Source of the DNA: Funneliformis mosseae
Lineage: Eukaryota; Glomeromycota; Glomeromycetes; Glomerales; Glomeraceae
Reading direction: 5' to 3'
Assembly: GCA_910592005.1 (NCBI GenBank)
Contig: CAJVPP010001242.1
Location: 1 to 21,462, forward strand
Length of the DNA: 21,462 nt
Shown here: positions 1 through 9,730 of the stretch, one piece after another
Numbering within the stretch: the first letter of the stretch is position 1
How the letters are laid out: each line of letters opens with the position of its first letter
Position numbers and translations under genes: made by a program
The notes under the pieces: generated by a model
Told to the model about the DNA's origin: nothing
The model's input: only the letters and a program-made list of their open reading frames with translations
Databases searched by the model: none

Positions 1-75
1 AAATGTGTAGCATATCGTACATTAATAAATAAATTAATAAATTTTTTTAATAAACTTTAAAATTTAAGTTTTACA

Positions 76-117
76 TTGAGCCAAAAAGCGTTCAGAAACT
101 TTTGGTAGGGATCTGTA
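76..117 (-). mobile_element. Terminal repeat of a Tc1/mariner-like element, truncated by window edge
   Basis: Read on the minus strand this stretch begins TACAGATCCCTACCAAAAG and continues through TTCTGAACGC, the style of a Tc1/mariner terminal inverted repeat. The outermost base would be 115, with the TA target dinucleotide at 116-117. The rest of the element would lie to the left, outside the window. It is richer in G+C than its surroundings, as expected for a recent insert in AT-rich DNA. No transposase code is visible in the 75 bases available. The call rests on the look of the end only. Confidence 0.4.
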
Positions 118-1272
118 TTTAATAATTTAAATCTTTTTGTATTTATATAAATTAATGATTGCTTTAATCAAGTTATAAATATTATTTTTATAAATATTTT
201 TATTTTTCATTTATTTAACTATTAAATATAATAATTATCCTATTTTAATCATTTTTAGAAATTTTAATTATATTTTTTAATAATGCTTTGAAATCTAATT
301 CTAATATTTATTATTATAGCTTTTTATTTTAATAATTTAATTCTGGATGCAATAACTAAAAAATATAATGATTTCCTTTTTTTATTAAATATAAAAAGTA
401 AATTATTTAATACATTAAATAATATAATAAAATTTCAAATAATGATAAATTAATTAATAATAATAATAGTTAGTTATTGATTATTTATTAAAAGAAAAAA
501 ACATAAGTTATTATTAGGAAGTTAAGAGATTTTATCATTTAAATTAATTAATTTCTTTTAAAATTATTATTTTCTGTAATAAGATAATAAATTATTATTA
601 TAAATATCAAATTAAATTACAAAAAAAGTATATATATTATTATTTTCTTATTTAATATTTAGTATTTAGTATTTTTTATTTTCTAATACTGATAAAAGTT
701 AGAATTATTTATCTCTTTTTACTAATATTATATTTATAAAAATTTAAATATTTTACTAAATAATTATAATAAAGATAGATTTAATTTATTTAGATTTAAT
801 TTGAATACTCTATATTTAATTATATTAATTATAAATAACTAAAGTATTTATAGAATTTATAGATTTTATTAAAGTTAAAAATGATTGAAAAATATATAAT
901 ACTATTTTAAAAATATTAAGATATTTTGTAAATTTTCATTAAATCTTAAAAAATTATATGATTAATAATTAATAATTATAATTTGATATATAATTACAAA
1001 GCAAACACTAAATCCATTTTAACAAAAGTTATAACTTTTAGATAATTGTTTTATAGTTTAATAGATTTTAATAGAATTTAATAAATTTCAATAAATTTTG
1101 ATAAATCTCAAAAGTTTTGACAATTTTCAATAATAATTTAGTAGTTTAATAAGTTTATTATATTACAATATAAAATATAAAATGATTTTTTTACTTATAT
1201 TAAATTATAATAAATATTCAAATAATACATTATTTAATTAGTAGATTTTAAATTTAAATATTAAATCTCTAT
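118..1272. other. AT-rich non-coding stretch
   Basis: I see no reading frame, RNA gene or recognisable element here on either strand. The sequence is almost only A and T with long homopolymer runs. Between about 1057 and 1135 there is a loose array of 10-11-base units of the type aataaattt(t/c), which is the only internal order I notice. Confidence 0.5.
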
Positions 1273-1274
1273 TA

Positions 1275-1383
1275 CAGTTAACTCTTGTTATAATGAACTC
1301 TATGTCTTAGACCTCAACTTCGCTATAAGGCTATAGCGAAGATTTTAAGAGATTTGATTGGTCAATTCGTTATAAAAAGAGTA
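1275..1383. mobile_element. Short pogo/Tigger-like MITE remnant with internal hairpin
   Basis: The left end (1275-1298) starts CAGTTAACTCTTGTTATAAT and is preceded by TA at 1273-1274. The right end (1366-1383), read in reverse complement, gives ACTCTTTTTATAACGAA, matching the left end over 17 bases with two differences. In the middle, 1318-1327 and 1332-1341 form a perfect 10-bp inverted repeat (CTTCGCTATA) around a 4-base loop. A CAGT start, TA duplication and a GTTATAAYGAA core are typical of pogo/Fot1/Tigger-family ends. The outermost bases of the right end have decayed or are missing. No protein is encoded, so it could only have moved with a transposase supplied elsewhere. Confidence 0.5.
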
Positions 1384-1607
1384 TTTTTATTATATTTGTT
1401 CAAAAAATTCATTATAATGTAACAGGATTAGATTGATGAACGTGGCGCAATATATTGCAGATCTAAATGTTAGATATATCAGACATATTTGATATATTTA
1501 ATATATTTGATATACCGAACATATTTGATATAATTGATATCTTAGACATATCGGACATATTAGATATATTTGATTTATTTGTTATATTCATCTATATATT
1601 AATTTAA

Positions 1608-1620
1608 TATAAATAGAGAG
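1608..1620 (+). promoter_or_regulatory. TATA box of the 5' LTR
   Basis: TATAAATAGAGAG is the clearest TATA element of the LTR and is conserved base for base at 8597-8609 although the surrounding LTR copies have diverged. It would drive the genomic RNA of the retrotransposon. Confidence 0.65.
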
Positions 1621-1827
1621 CAATAGAATCATGTAAATAGTAGTTCGCTTTTTAGTTCACTTTTAGTTTTCCTTTAGTTTTGCTTTTATATACACATCTA
1701 GTAGTCCTTGTAGAGGCGCCTGGCCTAACATCTCACTTAGTACTTTAACTCTTTGACTTCTTTTCATATTATTTCTTATTTTCTTATTTTTCTATTATTA
1801 TTTCATATCTTTATCTTTATTATTATC

Positions 1828-1833
1828 AATAAA
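1828..1833 (+). promoter_or_regulatory. Polyadenylation signal in the 5' LTR
   Basis: AATAAA follows the TATA box by about 220 bases and recurs at the matching place of the 3' LTR (8813-8818). It would mark the end of the R region. Confidence 0.5.
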
Positions 1834-2014
1834 CCTATTATTATACCTCTGAATCAATTGAGTCGTCTTGTTCCTAATCTTATTGTGAATACCCTACCGT
1901 GTAGATTATAAATCTTGAGATAAACTGAATTGAGTCACTACGTAAACTTAAAAGATTTACCACTCGAATACCCCGTCTAACAGTTGCAATTCGCAAGAAT
2001 TGTACATTAATATT

Positions 2015-2034
2015 TGGCGATGACGACAGGATCC
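2015..2034 (+). promoter_or_regulatory. Primer-binding site for minus-strand synthesis
   Basis: TGGCGATGACGACAGGATCC follows the LTR end within a few bases. TGG pairs with the CCA tail of a tRNA. The TGGCGA...GACAGG pattern resembles sites attributed to tRNA-Arg in some insect gypsy elements, but the tRNA used here cannot be named without the host tRNA set. Confidence 0.6.
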
Positions 2035-2071
2035 CCTTTTCCTGTTTACGTAGTATTATGAGAAACACCCT

Positions 2072-4282
2072 ATGAATAACTTTAGAGAATTGATAAAATA
2101 CCAAAGGACTCATTCTTTTATACACAACAAATCAGAGCGTAACTTTAGAAAAGCTGCTACTTCTGTCTTAACTGATGATCCATCCTGTATTACTTGTAAC
2201 CCACCTCTGAAGGAAATCCCTCCAGCTTTTCTCAATTTCTTCAATTGGGCACAGAAAGTCTTAGGAGCAATATTATATACTAGTAAAAGTTTAGAAGCCT
2301 TTCAGATTGCAATCTTTGCAAAAACTACTGGTATACAAGAAATATATTATCAGCAGATGCTTAAAACTTTGAGATATAAGCAAGTACCAATACCAACTTT
2401 TGAGTAAGCCGTTGAATACTGTTTTCGAGCTCAAACTGAAACTGAATTATTCCAGAAGAAATATCAAGGCGATTTACTTAATTACCTTAATATATCCCTT
2501 TTAAGTATAAGTCGTAATTCTTCTCCGTCTAGGATGACTAAATCTTTGATGAGCTGTAGAAATAGTACTACCTCTAAATCAGTAAAAGAAGACCTGATTT
2601 CTCAGACAAATTATTCACCTGAGAATACTATCATTGCAGACGTTACTCCAAGTGGAAAGGATCCTGAAAAATGAACACTAAGCTTTGACAACTCCACTTT
2701 TAGCTAATATCGAGAAACTGGAAAGCCACCTAAACTAATCTATACGAAATTTTCTGATGAAGAAGACACCACTGCTGATAAAAGGGATGTTCACTCTTTA
2801 CGTTCCTCTCAGTTAAAAACTGATCATTCACGAGGCTCACGTGAAAATAGAAGGCCAAAAGATAAGAAAAATAGCAATCTAAAGAGCCGTCGCTCTCCCC
2901 CCTATTATGATAGTTCTTCACCTTCTTCTAGTTCTAATTCTAAAGATAGTAACTCTGAAAGTGATGATAAGATCCTTTTGATACCGATAATGCTAAAGTC
3001 AATGACGAAAGACAACTCTTTCAGATAATGAAAGGTCTTCAGACTGTCTTTAAAAATATTGGATTTGGTGGATCATGAGAAGCTAAGTTCGTAGACTTAC
3101 CAACGTTAAGGATGGAGACCAAAACCCTAGAGAATGGTTGGAAAGATATAATCATGCTGGAGATGCAAATGGAATTTTTGATAAGCGACGCTTATAATAG
3201 TCCCTTTGTTTCTAAAATGATCAACCCTTATTTGGTATAACAAAACTAAGAATAAAAAAGATTTGCGATATTAGGATAATTCTTGCGATCGACAACATAA
3301 ACACCGATTCTTCATTTATCACTTTTTGAAGCATTATTATACAATACATAGGAGGACCCAATGGCATTCTGCACTTAGACAATGTAAGCAATGTCTTAGA
3401 CAATCTGTTGAAGATTATGCTGCAGACATTGAATTGCTATACCTCAAACTTGATCCAGATTATAACACACCAGAAGACGAGAAAATTGAACAGTTCTTAC
3501 AAGGGCTTTGACCTGAGTTTTTAACCGCAGTAGCTGCTGCTGCACTTCGTGATTTAGAAGAAGCAATTGATCAAGCTCGAGCTATTGAAGCTGTTCTCTC
3601 TAAGAATAGCGTTCTATTAGGATATTCTCTCAGTAAAACTTATCTGAATCAACACGATGAGGATACAGAGTGAGAAAAGATTCCTAACATGCAACAATTA
3701 ATTAAGGAAAGTAATAAAAAACTGATGAAGGAAGTTAAACAACTATTAAATATTACTACCAACCCACGAAATGATGATCACAGTCATCTAATGCACAATA
3801 ATACCAATTGGAGAAATAGTAATAACAATGGTAATCAAGTATGTTATAATTGCAAATGACCTGGACATATTGCTAAAAATTGTAGAACACGAAATAATCA
3901 GAGTAGTAGTCGAAATAATTTCCAACAGAATAGGAATAATACATATCAGAATGAAAATAAGTGTTTTACCTGTAAGCGAAGGGGACATATGGCTAAAAAT
4001 TGTAATACTATACCTACTGAACCTTACCCATACTGTCACCAGCTCGAACATTGGGAAAACTTATGCCTAACAAAACTAACATCAAATTTCCATAATAGTC
4101 AATCACAATCTGATCAAATAAGTCAATGAGCTGCTTTATCACAAGGAAGTTCTATGTATAACACTCCAAATACGTTTCTATTACCTCCTTCTCTATAGCC
4201 TTCTATAACGTTCCCTTTTAATAATACTTTTACCACTACTAGCAATTTTCCCAATCCATCGAATCAGTCTTTAAACTACTAA
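2072..4282 (+). pseudogene. gag: gag (capsid and nucleocapsid), broken
   Basis: Gag would form the virus-like particle that packages the element RNA. The first ATG after the LTR (2072) opens 111 clean codons; similarity to coding sequence then continues through stops at 2405, 2672 and others. A Ser-rich linker with charged residues (about 2880-2970) precedes the capsid-like part, with PREWLERYNHAGDAN near 3135 and a frameshift around 2980. From 3326 the frame runs to the stop at 4280. Three CCHC zinc knuckles end the protein: 3842-3883 (CYNCK-x-PGHIAKNC, x now TGA), 3962-4003 (CFTCKRRGHMAKNC, intact) and 4025-4066, where the first Cys has become Tyr. Stops sit mostly where Arg CGA or Gln codons would be expected, so they look like C-to-T changes. 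Knuckles of this type bind RNA. Confidence 0.85.
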
Positions 4283-4335
4283 GAGTACCTCTAGAGGGTG
4301 AGAGTACCAGTCATTATTTAAATTTTTCGAATGCA

Positions 4336-5090
4336 ATGGATATACCTAAGGCAGTAGAAGCTGTTTACTGTTATATCTTTATAGATGGTAAACCTATTTA
4401 TTTGATCTTAGATTTAGGATCTGCTGGGAGTGTTATGTCAAAAAGTTTCTTACAACAACTAAATAAAAAAATTAAAGATCTATCGATGATTATTATAATT
4501 AATATACAAGAAGGACGCTCACAACCATTAGAAAAAATCACTAATATTCCAATTCAAATTGACGATGTAGAAATTCCCATTGATGTTAATATAACAGAAT
4601 CTAATGACTATTATATTGTAGCTGGAAACGATTGGTTGACAACATGTCGAGGACGACTTTATTGGGACTGTCAGAAATTTATTTTTCAATGGAATCAAAA
4701 GAACATCAGGTTCCTATGACTTGTTAGAAAAAGCTTCAGTTCGACAAATTTCAGCAACCTACTCCAATTGCCACAGATTCAATGAATGATGAATATGAAA
4801 ATAAAAATCTAGCTATACAATGGCATTACCTGATATTAGGGATAATGAAGAAAAACCTATCCTAGCTATAAGTAACTCTAAACAAGTGGTAGTTCAAAAA
4901 CAAACATATTCACTACAATACTTCGAGAGTTTTAATCAAAAATTCAAATGCCAACCACCTGAGAATTCAAAATGGAAATACTACTGGTAAGGCCCTGAAA
5001 GTAAATGTTAGTGTCATAAATGACTTGACCAAGCTGAAGACATCTGTTCTTTATACCAGAAGAAATGGAAACATTGGCAGTTATTACAAA
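4336..5090 (+). pseudogene. pol: pol, protease domain and Cys-rich linker, broken
   Basis: The 127 clean codons from 4336 hold a retropepsin-like domain: a beta-strand into ILDLGSAGSVMS (4405 onward) and the later NVNITESNDYYIVAGNDWL stretch with the flap and hydrophobic-Gly region. The catalytic Asp triplet that should read D-S/T-G is D-L-G (4411-4419), explained by TCA to TTA, so the protease would be inactive. After the stop at 4717 the reading resumes in another frame and shows KC-stop-CHK...AEDIC...KKWKHW around 5005-5075, a Cys cluster between protease and RT. The first stop in it replaces a likely Trp (TGG to TAG). I recall similar linkers from related fungal elements but cannot verify this. 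Confidence 0.8.
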
Positions 5091-5149
5091 ATATTCCTGA
5101 GAAAGAATCGACTAAGATCAATTCATATATTCATTTAGATCAAAGATAA

Positions 5150-6509
5150 CAAAAGGAATTACAGCAGTTTTTACAGGTCAATACTAAGGCATTTGCTAAT
5201 TATTTGTTACAATTAGGTCATACTGCTATCGAGAAATATCACATTTCAATAGAGAATTCTCTCCCAATATGACAGCAAGCATACCGAATAGTACCTTTAA
5301 AATAAGAATTCATTAAAAAAGAAATTAATCGAATGTTAAAATATAATCTCATCCAACCGTCTGAAAGTCTGTGGACTTCACCTGTTGTTCTAGTACGAAA
5401 GAAAAATGGAAGTCTATATTTTTGTGTCAATTATTGAAAATTAAACAGTGTCACTAGGAGAGATGGATATCCACTGTCACGAATCGATGAACTATTAAAT
5501 ATGTTTGGACGTTCTAAGTATTTCTCTACTTTAGACTTAGCTAGCGGATACTGGCAAGTAGCAATAGAAGCAGAAGACCAAGCAAAGACTGCCTTCATCA
5601 TACGTCAAGAGCTATACGAATTCAAGGTTATGCCATTTGGATTAACAAATGCATCTGCCACTTTCCAGCGGCTAATAAACAAAGTTTTAAGGAAGAAATT
5701 GGGCAGTTTGTAGCCGTATATCTTGACGACATCATTATATTCTCTTCCACCTTCGAGAAACACATGCAACATTTAAAACACATTTTTGGAAAGTTAGAAA
5801 AGGTAGGATTAAAACTTGGTAAGGATAAATGCGAGTTTTGCAAATTAGAACTTGCATTTTTAGAACATATAGTTAGTGGACAAAGAGTTTTACCAGATCC
5901 GTTAAAAATAAATAAGATTAAATACTTTTCAATTTCGAAAAACATCACAGAACTTAGGGAATTTCTTGAATTAGCTTCCTACTATCACAAGTTTATTCAA
6001 GAATTTTCAATTAAGGTTACTCCTCTACATTTATTATTACGGAAAGAAACCCCTTTTGAGTGGACTTCACCTCAATAGGAAGCATTTGAGCATTTGAAAA
6101 ACTGTTTGATTACAGCACTAATCCTCATATATTCAGACTTCAAGTGAAAATTTTTATTATTACTAATAGATCTTATGTAGAACTTGGGGCAGTACTAACA
6201 CAGTTAGATAACTAAAATAGAGAGCGTGTTGTTGCATATGCTAGCTGAAGTCTGAATAATGCTGAACGAAATTATGCGTCTATAGAATTAGAATATCTCA
6301 CTGCTATTTGGAGAATGGAATATTTTAGGTTGTACCTACTCTATCAACCATTTGAGTTAGTCACTGATCACGTAGTATTACAATGGTTATTTAATAAACT
6401 GAATCTACCTAGAAAATTTATGAGATGGATCATTAGAATCATGGAGTTTCCCTATAAAATTAGATACAAAAAAGGAAAAATACATTCAAATACAGATGCT
6501 TTATCTTGA
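5150..6509 (+). pseudogene. pol: pol, reverse transcriptase and RNase H, broken
   Basis: Gypsy RT motifs appear in order: INRMLKYNLIQPSESLWTSP and VVLVRKKNG (5318-5410), NY-stop-KLNSVTRRDGYPL (Arg lost to TGA), STLDLASGYWQVAI (5525 onward), FKVMPFGLTNASATFQRL (5621 onward) and the active-site VYLDDIIIFS (YLDD at 5719-5730). A one-base slip between 5680 and 5716 separates the last motif from the upstream frame. RT thumb and connection follow to 6078. RNase H begins near 6145: its first catalytic Asp, expected in T-D-A-S, is Asn (6165-6167, GAT to AAT). The domain continues through LGAVLTQLDN, YAS-stop-SLNNAERNYASIELE and TDHVVLQWLF to DALS at 6509. In-frame stops are mostly CGA to TGA and CAG to TAG. 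Confidence 0.92.
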
Positions 6510-6609
6510 CTTCCTTCCCTCACCATTTAAATTACAACTTAGAAAATAATCACATAAAAGAGTGAAAGCTTAAGTGTCAGCAGTGTGACTGACAGCTCTA
6601 ACAACTAAA

Positions 6610-7966
6610 ATGGATTTAGAAATCTATAACCAACTTTACAATTTCCTTAATATTTTAATTTACCTACCAAATACCACACTTGCACAATAACTTGAAATTC
6701 AAAAATAATCTTCTAAATATTTTATCAAAAATCAACAACTTTATCGTAGAAATCAAAAACAACCTTTACAACTCCTATTAGTCATCAAAACTACTAAAGT
6801 TGAAACATTGATCTATAATATACATAACGAACCTTTAGGAGGACATTTAGGTCGTGATATAACCTATAATAAAATAGCTTCTAAGTATTATTGGCCAAAT
6901 ATGTATTGAGTAATTGATAACTGGATAAAAACATGTGACGTTTGCCAGCGATAAGGGAAACCTAAACAGATGGAACCCTTACATCCAATACCTGTTGGAC
7001 AACCCTTCAACCATATTAGAATAGACTATGTGGGACCTCTCTCTCAAATCACTAAAGGAAATAGATACATTATAATTACTACTGAATACCTTACCAAATG
7101 GGTAGAAGTTGCTACAACTCCGGATTGTACCTCTCAAATGATGGCATAATTCATTTATGGTGAAATCATTTGTCAACATGATACACCAAAGGAAATCTTA
7201 ACAGATAAAGTTACATCTTTTTAAAACGAATTAATTAATGCTCTTATGCATATTGTGAAGACCAAATATAGATTATCATTCCCATATCATCCTCAGACCA
7301 ATAGATTAACCGAACGGTTTAATAGAAATCTCTGTAATATTTTAGCTAAATATGCAGAACAATATAAGGGTGAATAGAATTTATATTTACCTTCAGCTCT
7401 GTTTGCTTATCAAATAGCGCAGCAAGAAATGACAAAATTAAAGCCCTTTGAGTTATTATATGGAAAAAAAGTCACACTACCAATTGATTTACAGTTATGA
7501 CGTTCTTCACCTGAGAGTAACCTTCCACAAATAATAGGCAAACATCATCAATTAATTTCAGCTCAGTTAGAACAAAAACGACTTAATGCACAATAAAACA
7601 TTCTACAATGTTAACAATAACAACAGAAACGTTACAATAAAAGTCATCCTGATGTAAAATACCAAATTGGTGACAAAGTGTTGATGTTTAATGTACTACA
7701 ATCACATGTACATAGAGACAAATTTAAAGATAAATTTGATGGACTATTCTACATACATAATATTGTACGACCTGATACATATAAATTACGTACTATAGAT
7801 AGATAAGTTAAAAAGAACCCGATACATACTGATCTTTTAAAACTATATTTGGAAAGATCTGAATGGACACTACAAGTCATCATCAGTTAACGAAATTCTC
7901 TATAAATATAGACCTAGTTAGGACCTTGACGACACTATTTTGAAAAATTTAAAATGGCTGTACTAA
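6610..7966 (+). pseudogene. pol: pol, integrase and C-terminus, broken
   Basis: The N-terminal zinc finger is complete: His in HNEPLGGH (6823 and 6844) and Cys in CDVC (6934 and 6943). The catalytic core keeps the D,D,E triad: IDYVGPL (Asp 7024-7026), LTDK (Asp 7204-7206) and TERFNRNL (Glu 7312-7314). One frame carries all of this to about 7860 with about a dozen stops. After a one-base shift the C-terminus reads NEILYKYRPS and LDDTILKNLKWLY and ends at TAA 7964-7966. No chromodomain is visible. The element would have inserted its cDNA with this enzyme; the core residues survive although the reading frame does not. Confidence 0.9.
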
Positions 7967-8406
7967 ATAATTTCGAAATTGTATTAGAACAACTGAAATA
8001 TACGACAATATCTTCGACCATGATTTCTCAGAATTTAGAACCTTATAAAGATGATATGACATTATCATAAAAAGTGCAAACTACATACCAAGCTCTCTTA
8101 CGATCCACATGCATGAGTAATCGACTTTTATCACTTGTCAATTTCTTTTATTTAGGACAACTCTTTGAAGATAAAACTAATACCCCTACTTAACGTATGG
8201 TATAAGTATCTACTATTACTACACATTACTATCGAACAGCCGTACGAGTCTTCTACTTATTTAAACATTTTAGAGTTCAACGCATCTTTGATACTCAGTC
8301 ACTTACTTTAACAATGATTCGACGTTTAAAAATTACTGAATATTAAGCCCTGGTAATTGAAGCTTTGAATCTTTCTGCTGGAGCAGAAATCTTAAGCGAG
8401 GAGTAA
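7954..8406 (+). pseudogene. Extra ORF between integrase and 3' LTR, function unknown
   Basis: From ATG 7954 a single frame runs 150 codons to TAA 8404-8406, directly before the TG of the 3' LTR. It has only four internal stops (TAA in LS-stop-KVQTTYQ, PT-stop-RMV-stop-VST and EY-stop-ALVIEALNL), all of which could be decayed Gln codons, and no frameshift. The ATG overlaps the last 13 bases of pol in a different frame (pol stop at 7964). The predicted protein is mixed alpha-type with basic patches (RTAVRVFYLFKHFRVQR, MIRRLK) and no signal peptide or obvious membrane segment, so it does not look like an envelope protein. I do not recognise the family. It also lies in the frame of the upstream integrase core, so a C-terminal pol extension is an alternative. 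Confidence 0.6.
8394..8403 (+). promoter_or_regulatory. Polypurine tract
   Basis: AAGCGAGGAG, purine except one C, lies three bases before the 3' LTR, the place where plus-strand DNA synthesis is primed in LTR retrotransposons. It overlaps the last codons of the extra ORF. Confidence 0.5.
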
Positions 8407-8596
8407 TGTAATAGGATTAGATTAACAAATATAATGCAGAATATTGCAGATCTAAATGTTAGATATATCGAACATATTTGATATATTTGATATATTTGAT
8501 ATACAAAATATATTTGATATAATTGATATCTTTGATATATTAAACATATTAAATATATTTGATTTATTTGTTATATCCATTTATGTAATAATTTAA

Positions 8597-8609
8597 TATA
8601 AATAGAGAG
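8597..8609 (+). promoter_or_regulatory. TATA box of the 3' LTR
   Basis: TATAAATAGAGAG, identical to the 5' LTR. If functional it could drive transcription out of the element into the DNA to the right. Confidence 0.6.
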
Positions 8610-8812
8610 TCATAAAAACATGTAAACAGTAGTTCGCTTTTAGTTCACTTTTAGTTTTCCTTTAGTTTTACTTTAGATACACATCTAGTAATTCTTGTAG
8701 AGACGTCTGGCCTAACATCTCACTTAGTACTTTATCTCTCTTAATTTTCATATTCTTTCTTATTTTCTTATTTTTACTATTATTATCTCTTATCCTTATT
8801 TTTATTATTCTC

Positions 8813-8818
8813 AATAAA
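8813..8818 (+). promoter_or_regulatory. Polyadenylation signal in the 3' LTR
   Basis: AATAAA at the position equivalent to 1828-1833. It would end the retrotransposon transcript. Confidence 0.5.
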
Positions 8819-8997
8819 CATATTATTATACCTCTAAGTCAATCGAGCTGTCTTACCTCTAGTCTTGTTGTAAATATACTATTATGTAAATTATAAATCT
8901 TGAGAGAAACTGAATTGAGTCACTACGTAAACTTAAAAGAATTACCACTCGAACACCCTATTTAACTATCATAATTCACAAGGATTGCACGTTAATA

Positions 8998-9550
8998 ATA
9001 CATAATGCTAAAGTAAAATCTAATAAATTTATTGATCTAATATTAAAAGAAAAGTGTTATTTTAAGTAATAAAATAAATAAAACTGATGAAAAAAATATT
9101 AAGCTTATCTATTTGTATTTTTAATTTTAAATATCTATCAAAAAAAGTAAATAAAATATTAGAATTAAAAAAAAAAAATCTTAGAAGGATTAAGTATTTT
9201 ACCTATTGAGTTTTTTAAAGATGTTTTAAATTTGTATAAAAAAATGATAATGAGATAAAAAATTAGAACATTTGATAATACTCTTATTTCAAAATAATAA
9301 TTCAACCTTATTTTTATATTAGCTAAGTAAACTATTATAGTATCCTATAATTTTCAAATTTGATTGAATGCTAAAAAATAATGTTTTTTTAAGTTTTTAT
9401 ATAAATTATCATATCCTTATAATTCATATTTTTTTTAAGTTTTTTTTACTAATTAAGCTAGAAAAGTTAACAAATATTTAAGATGATAAATCTTACTTAT
9501 AATTTGTCAGATCTTTGATTACTAAAATCTTACTAAATGTTAAGATTATA
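8998..9550. other. AT-rich stretch, possible trace of decayed coding
   Basis: No gene is supported. On the plus strand about 9181-9260 reads LEGLSILPIEFFKDVLNLYK without a stop and then continues with TAA/TAG at positions that could be Gln, in the same style as the decayed genes elsewhere in the window. The run is too short to call a family. Confidence 0.3.
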
Positions 9551-9730
9551 GATAAAGAATAAAACCTCTTAATAATAATTTAAACTCAGATGAAACCATA
9601 TTAAAATTATAATAAAAAATATAATAATTCCTTTCAATATAATAAAAGATGAAACTATTAAAACTATATTAAAAATAAAAAGGTATGACAAAATTATTTT
9701 AAAAAGGTTTTAACAGGCATTTATAATTAG
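9551..9730 (+). repeat. Dispersed repeat, CpG-depleted copy
   Basis: This segment aligns along its length with 15474-15655. Landmarks shared in order are an AAACC(C/T)CTTAATAA block, AAACTATATTAAAA, GGTATGAC(G/A)AAATTATTTT, and an end block ACAGGCATTTATAATTA here against GGCAGGCATCTATAATTA in the other copy. Almost every CG in the other copy is CA or TG here. No protein or RNA gene is evident. The family and its ends are unknown. Confidence 0.65.

Larger units (their letters stand above)
1418..2012 (+). repeat. 5' LTR of the gypsy element
   Basis: This is a direct repeat of 8407-8997. The left boundary is TGT at 1418; the three bases TAA before it also match before the 3' LTR. The right boundary lies within a few bases of 2009-2012, where similarity to the 3' LTR stops and the primer-binding site follows. 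U3 (about 1465-1580) is built of imperfect repeats of the type ACATATTTGATATA. It keeps more CpG than the 3' LTR (for example CCGTGTAG against TATGTAA). Confidence 0.9.
1418..8997 (+). mobile_element. Ty3/gypsy LTR retrotransposon, complete structure but inactivated
   Basis: Two direct repeats of about 590 bp flank an internal region with the order primer-binding site, gag, protease, reverse transcriptase, RNase H, integrase, an extra ORF and a purine-rich tract. Integrase after RNase H is the Ty3/gypsy order. Both LTRs start TGTAA(C/T)AGGATTAGATT and share TATA and AATAAA signals. Every protein-coding part carries in-frame stops and some frameshifts, so the copy cannot be autonomous. A target-site duplication is not certain: ATAA occurs at 1414-1417 and, if the LTR ends at 8994, at 8995-8998, but four A/T bases prove little here. 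The two LTRs differ by many transitions, implying an old insertion. Confidence 0.95.
8407..8997 (+). repeat. 3' LTR of the gypsy element
   Basis: This is a direct repeat of 1418-2012 with the same start (TGTAATAGGATTAGATT), U3 repeats, TATA box and AATAAA. It has lost more C and G than the 5' copy (for example TATGTAAATT against CGTGTAGATT, TTCACAAG against TTCGCAAG). The right boundary is uncertain by about 3 bases (8994-8997). Confidence 0.9.

Noticed and set aside
118..1272. tRNA or other structured RNA genes in the AT-rich spacers
   Set aside because: No cloverleaf, GGTTCRA box or conserved RNA motif was seen by eye in any spacer; a covariance-model scan would be needed to exclude them.
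1318..1341. Rho-independent terminator
   Set aside because: The perfect hairpin sits inside a pogo-like MITE in eukaryotic DNA and lacks a following T run.
1880..2125. 81-codon minus-strand open frame in the 5' LTR and leader
   Set aside because: Lies antisense across the LTR end, the primer-binding site and the gag start; no protein features.
3788..4051. Minus-strand open frame of 87 codons rich in Ile and Thr
   Set aside because: Exact antisense shadow of the Gag zinc-knuckle region, which has clear motifs on the plus strand.
5628..5948. Minus-strand open frame of 106 codons
   Set aside because: Antisense of the RT active-site region; the plus strand carries the YLDD motif.
1413..9002. 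Firm target-site duplication for the gypsy element
   Set aside because: ATAA can be found on both sides only by choosing one of several possible LTR ends, and such words are everywhere in this sequence.
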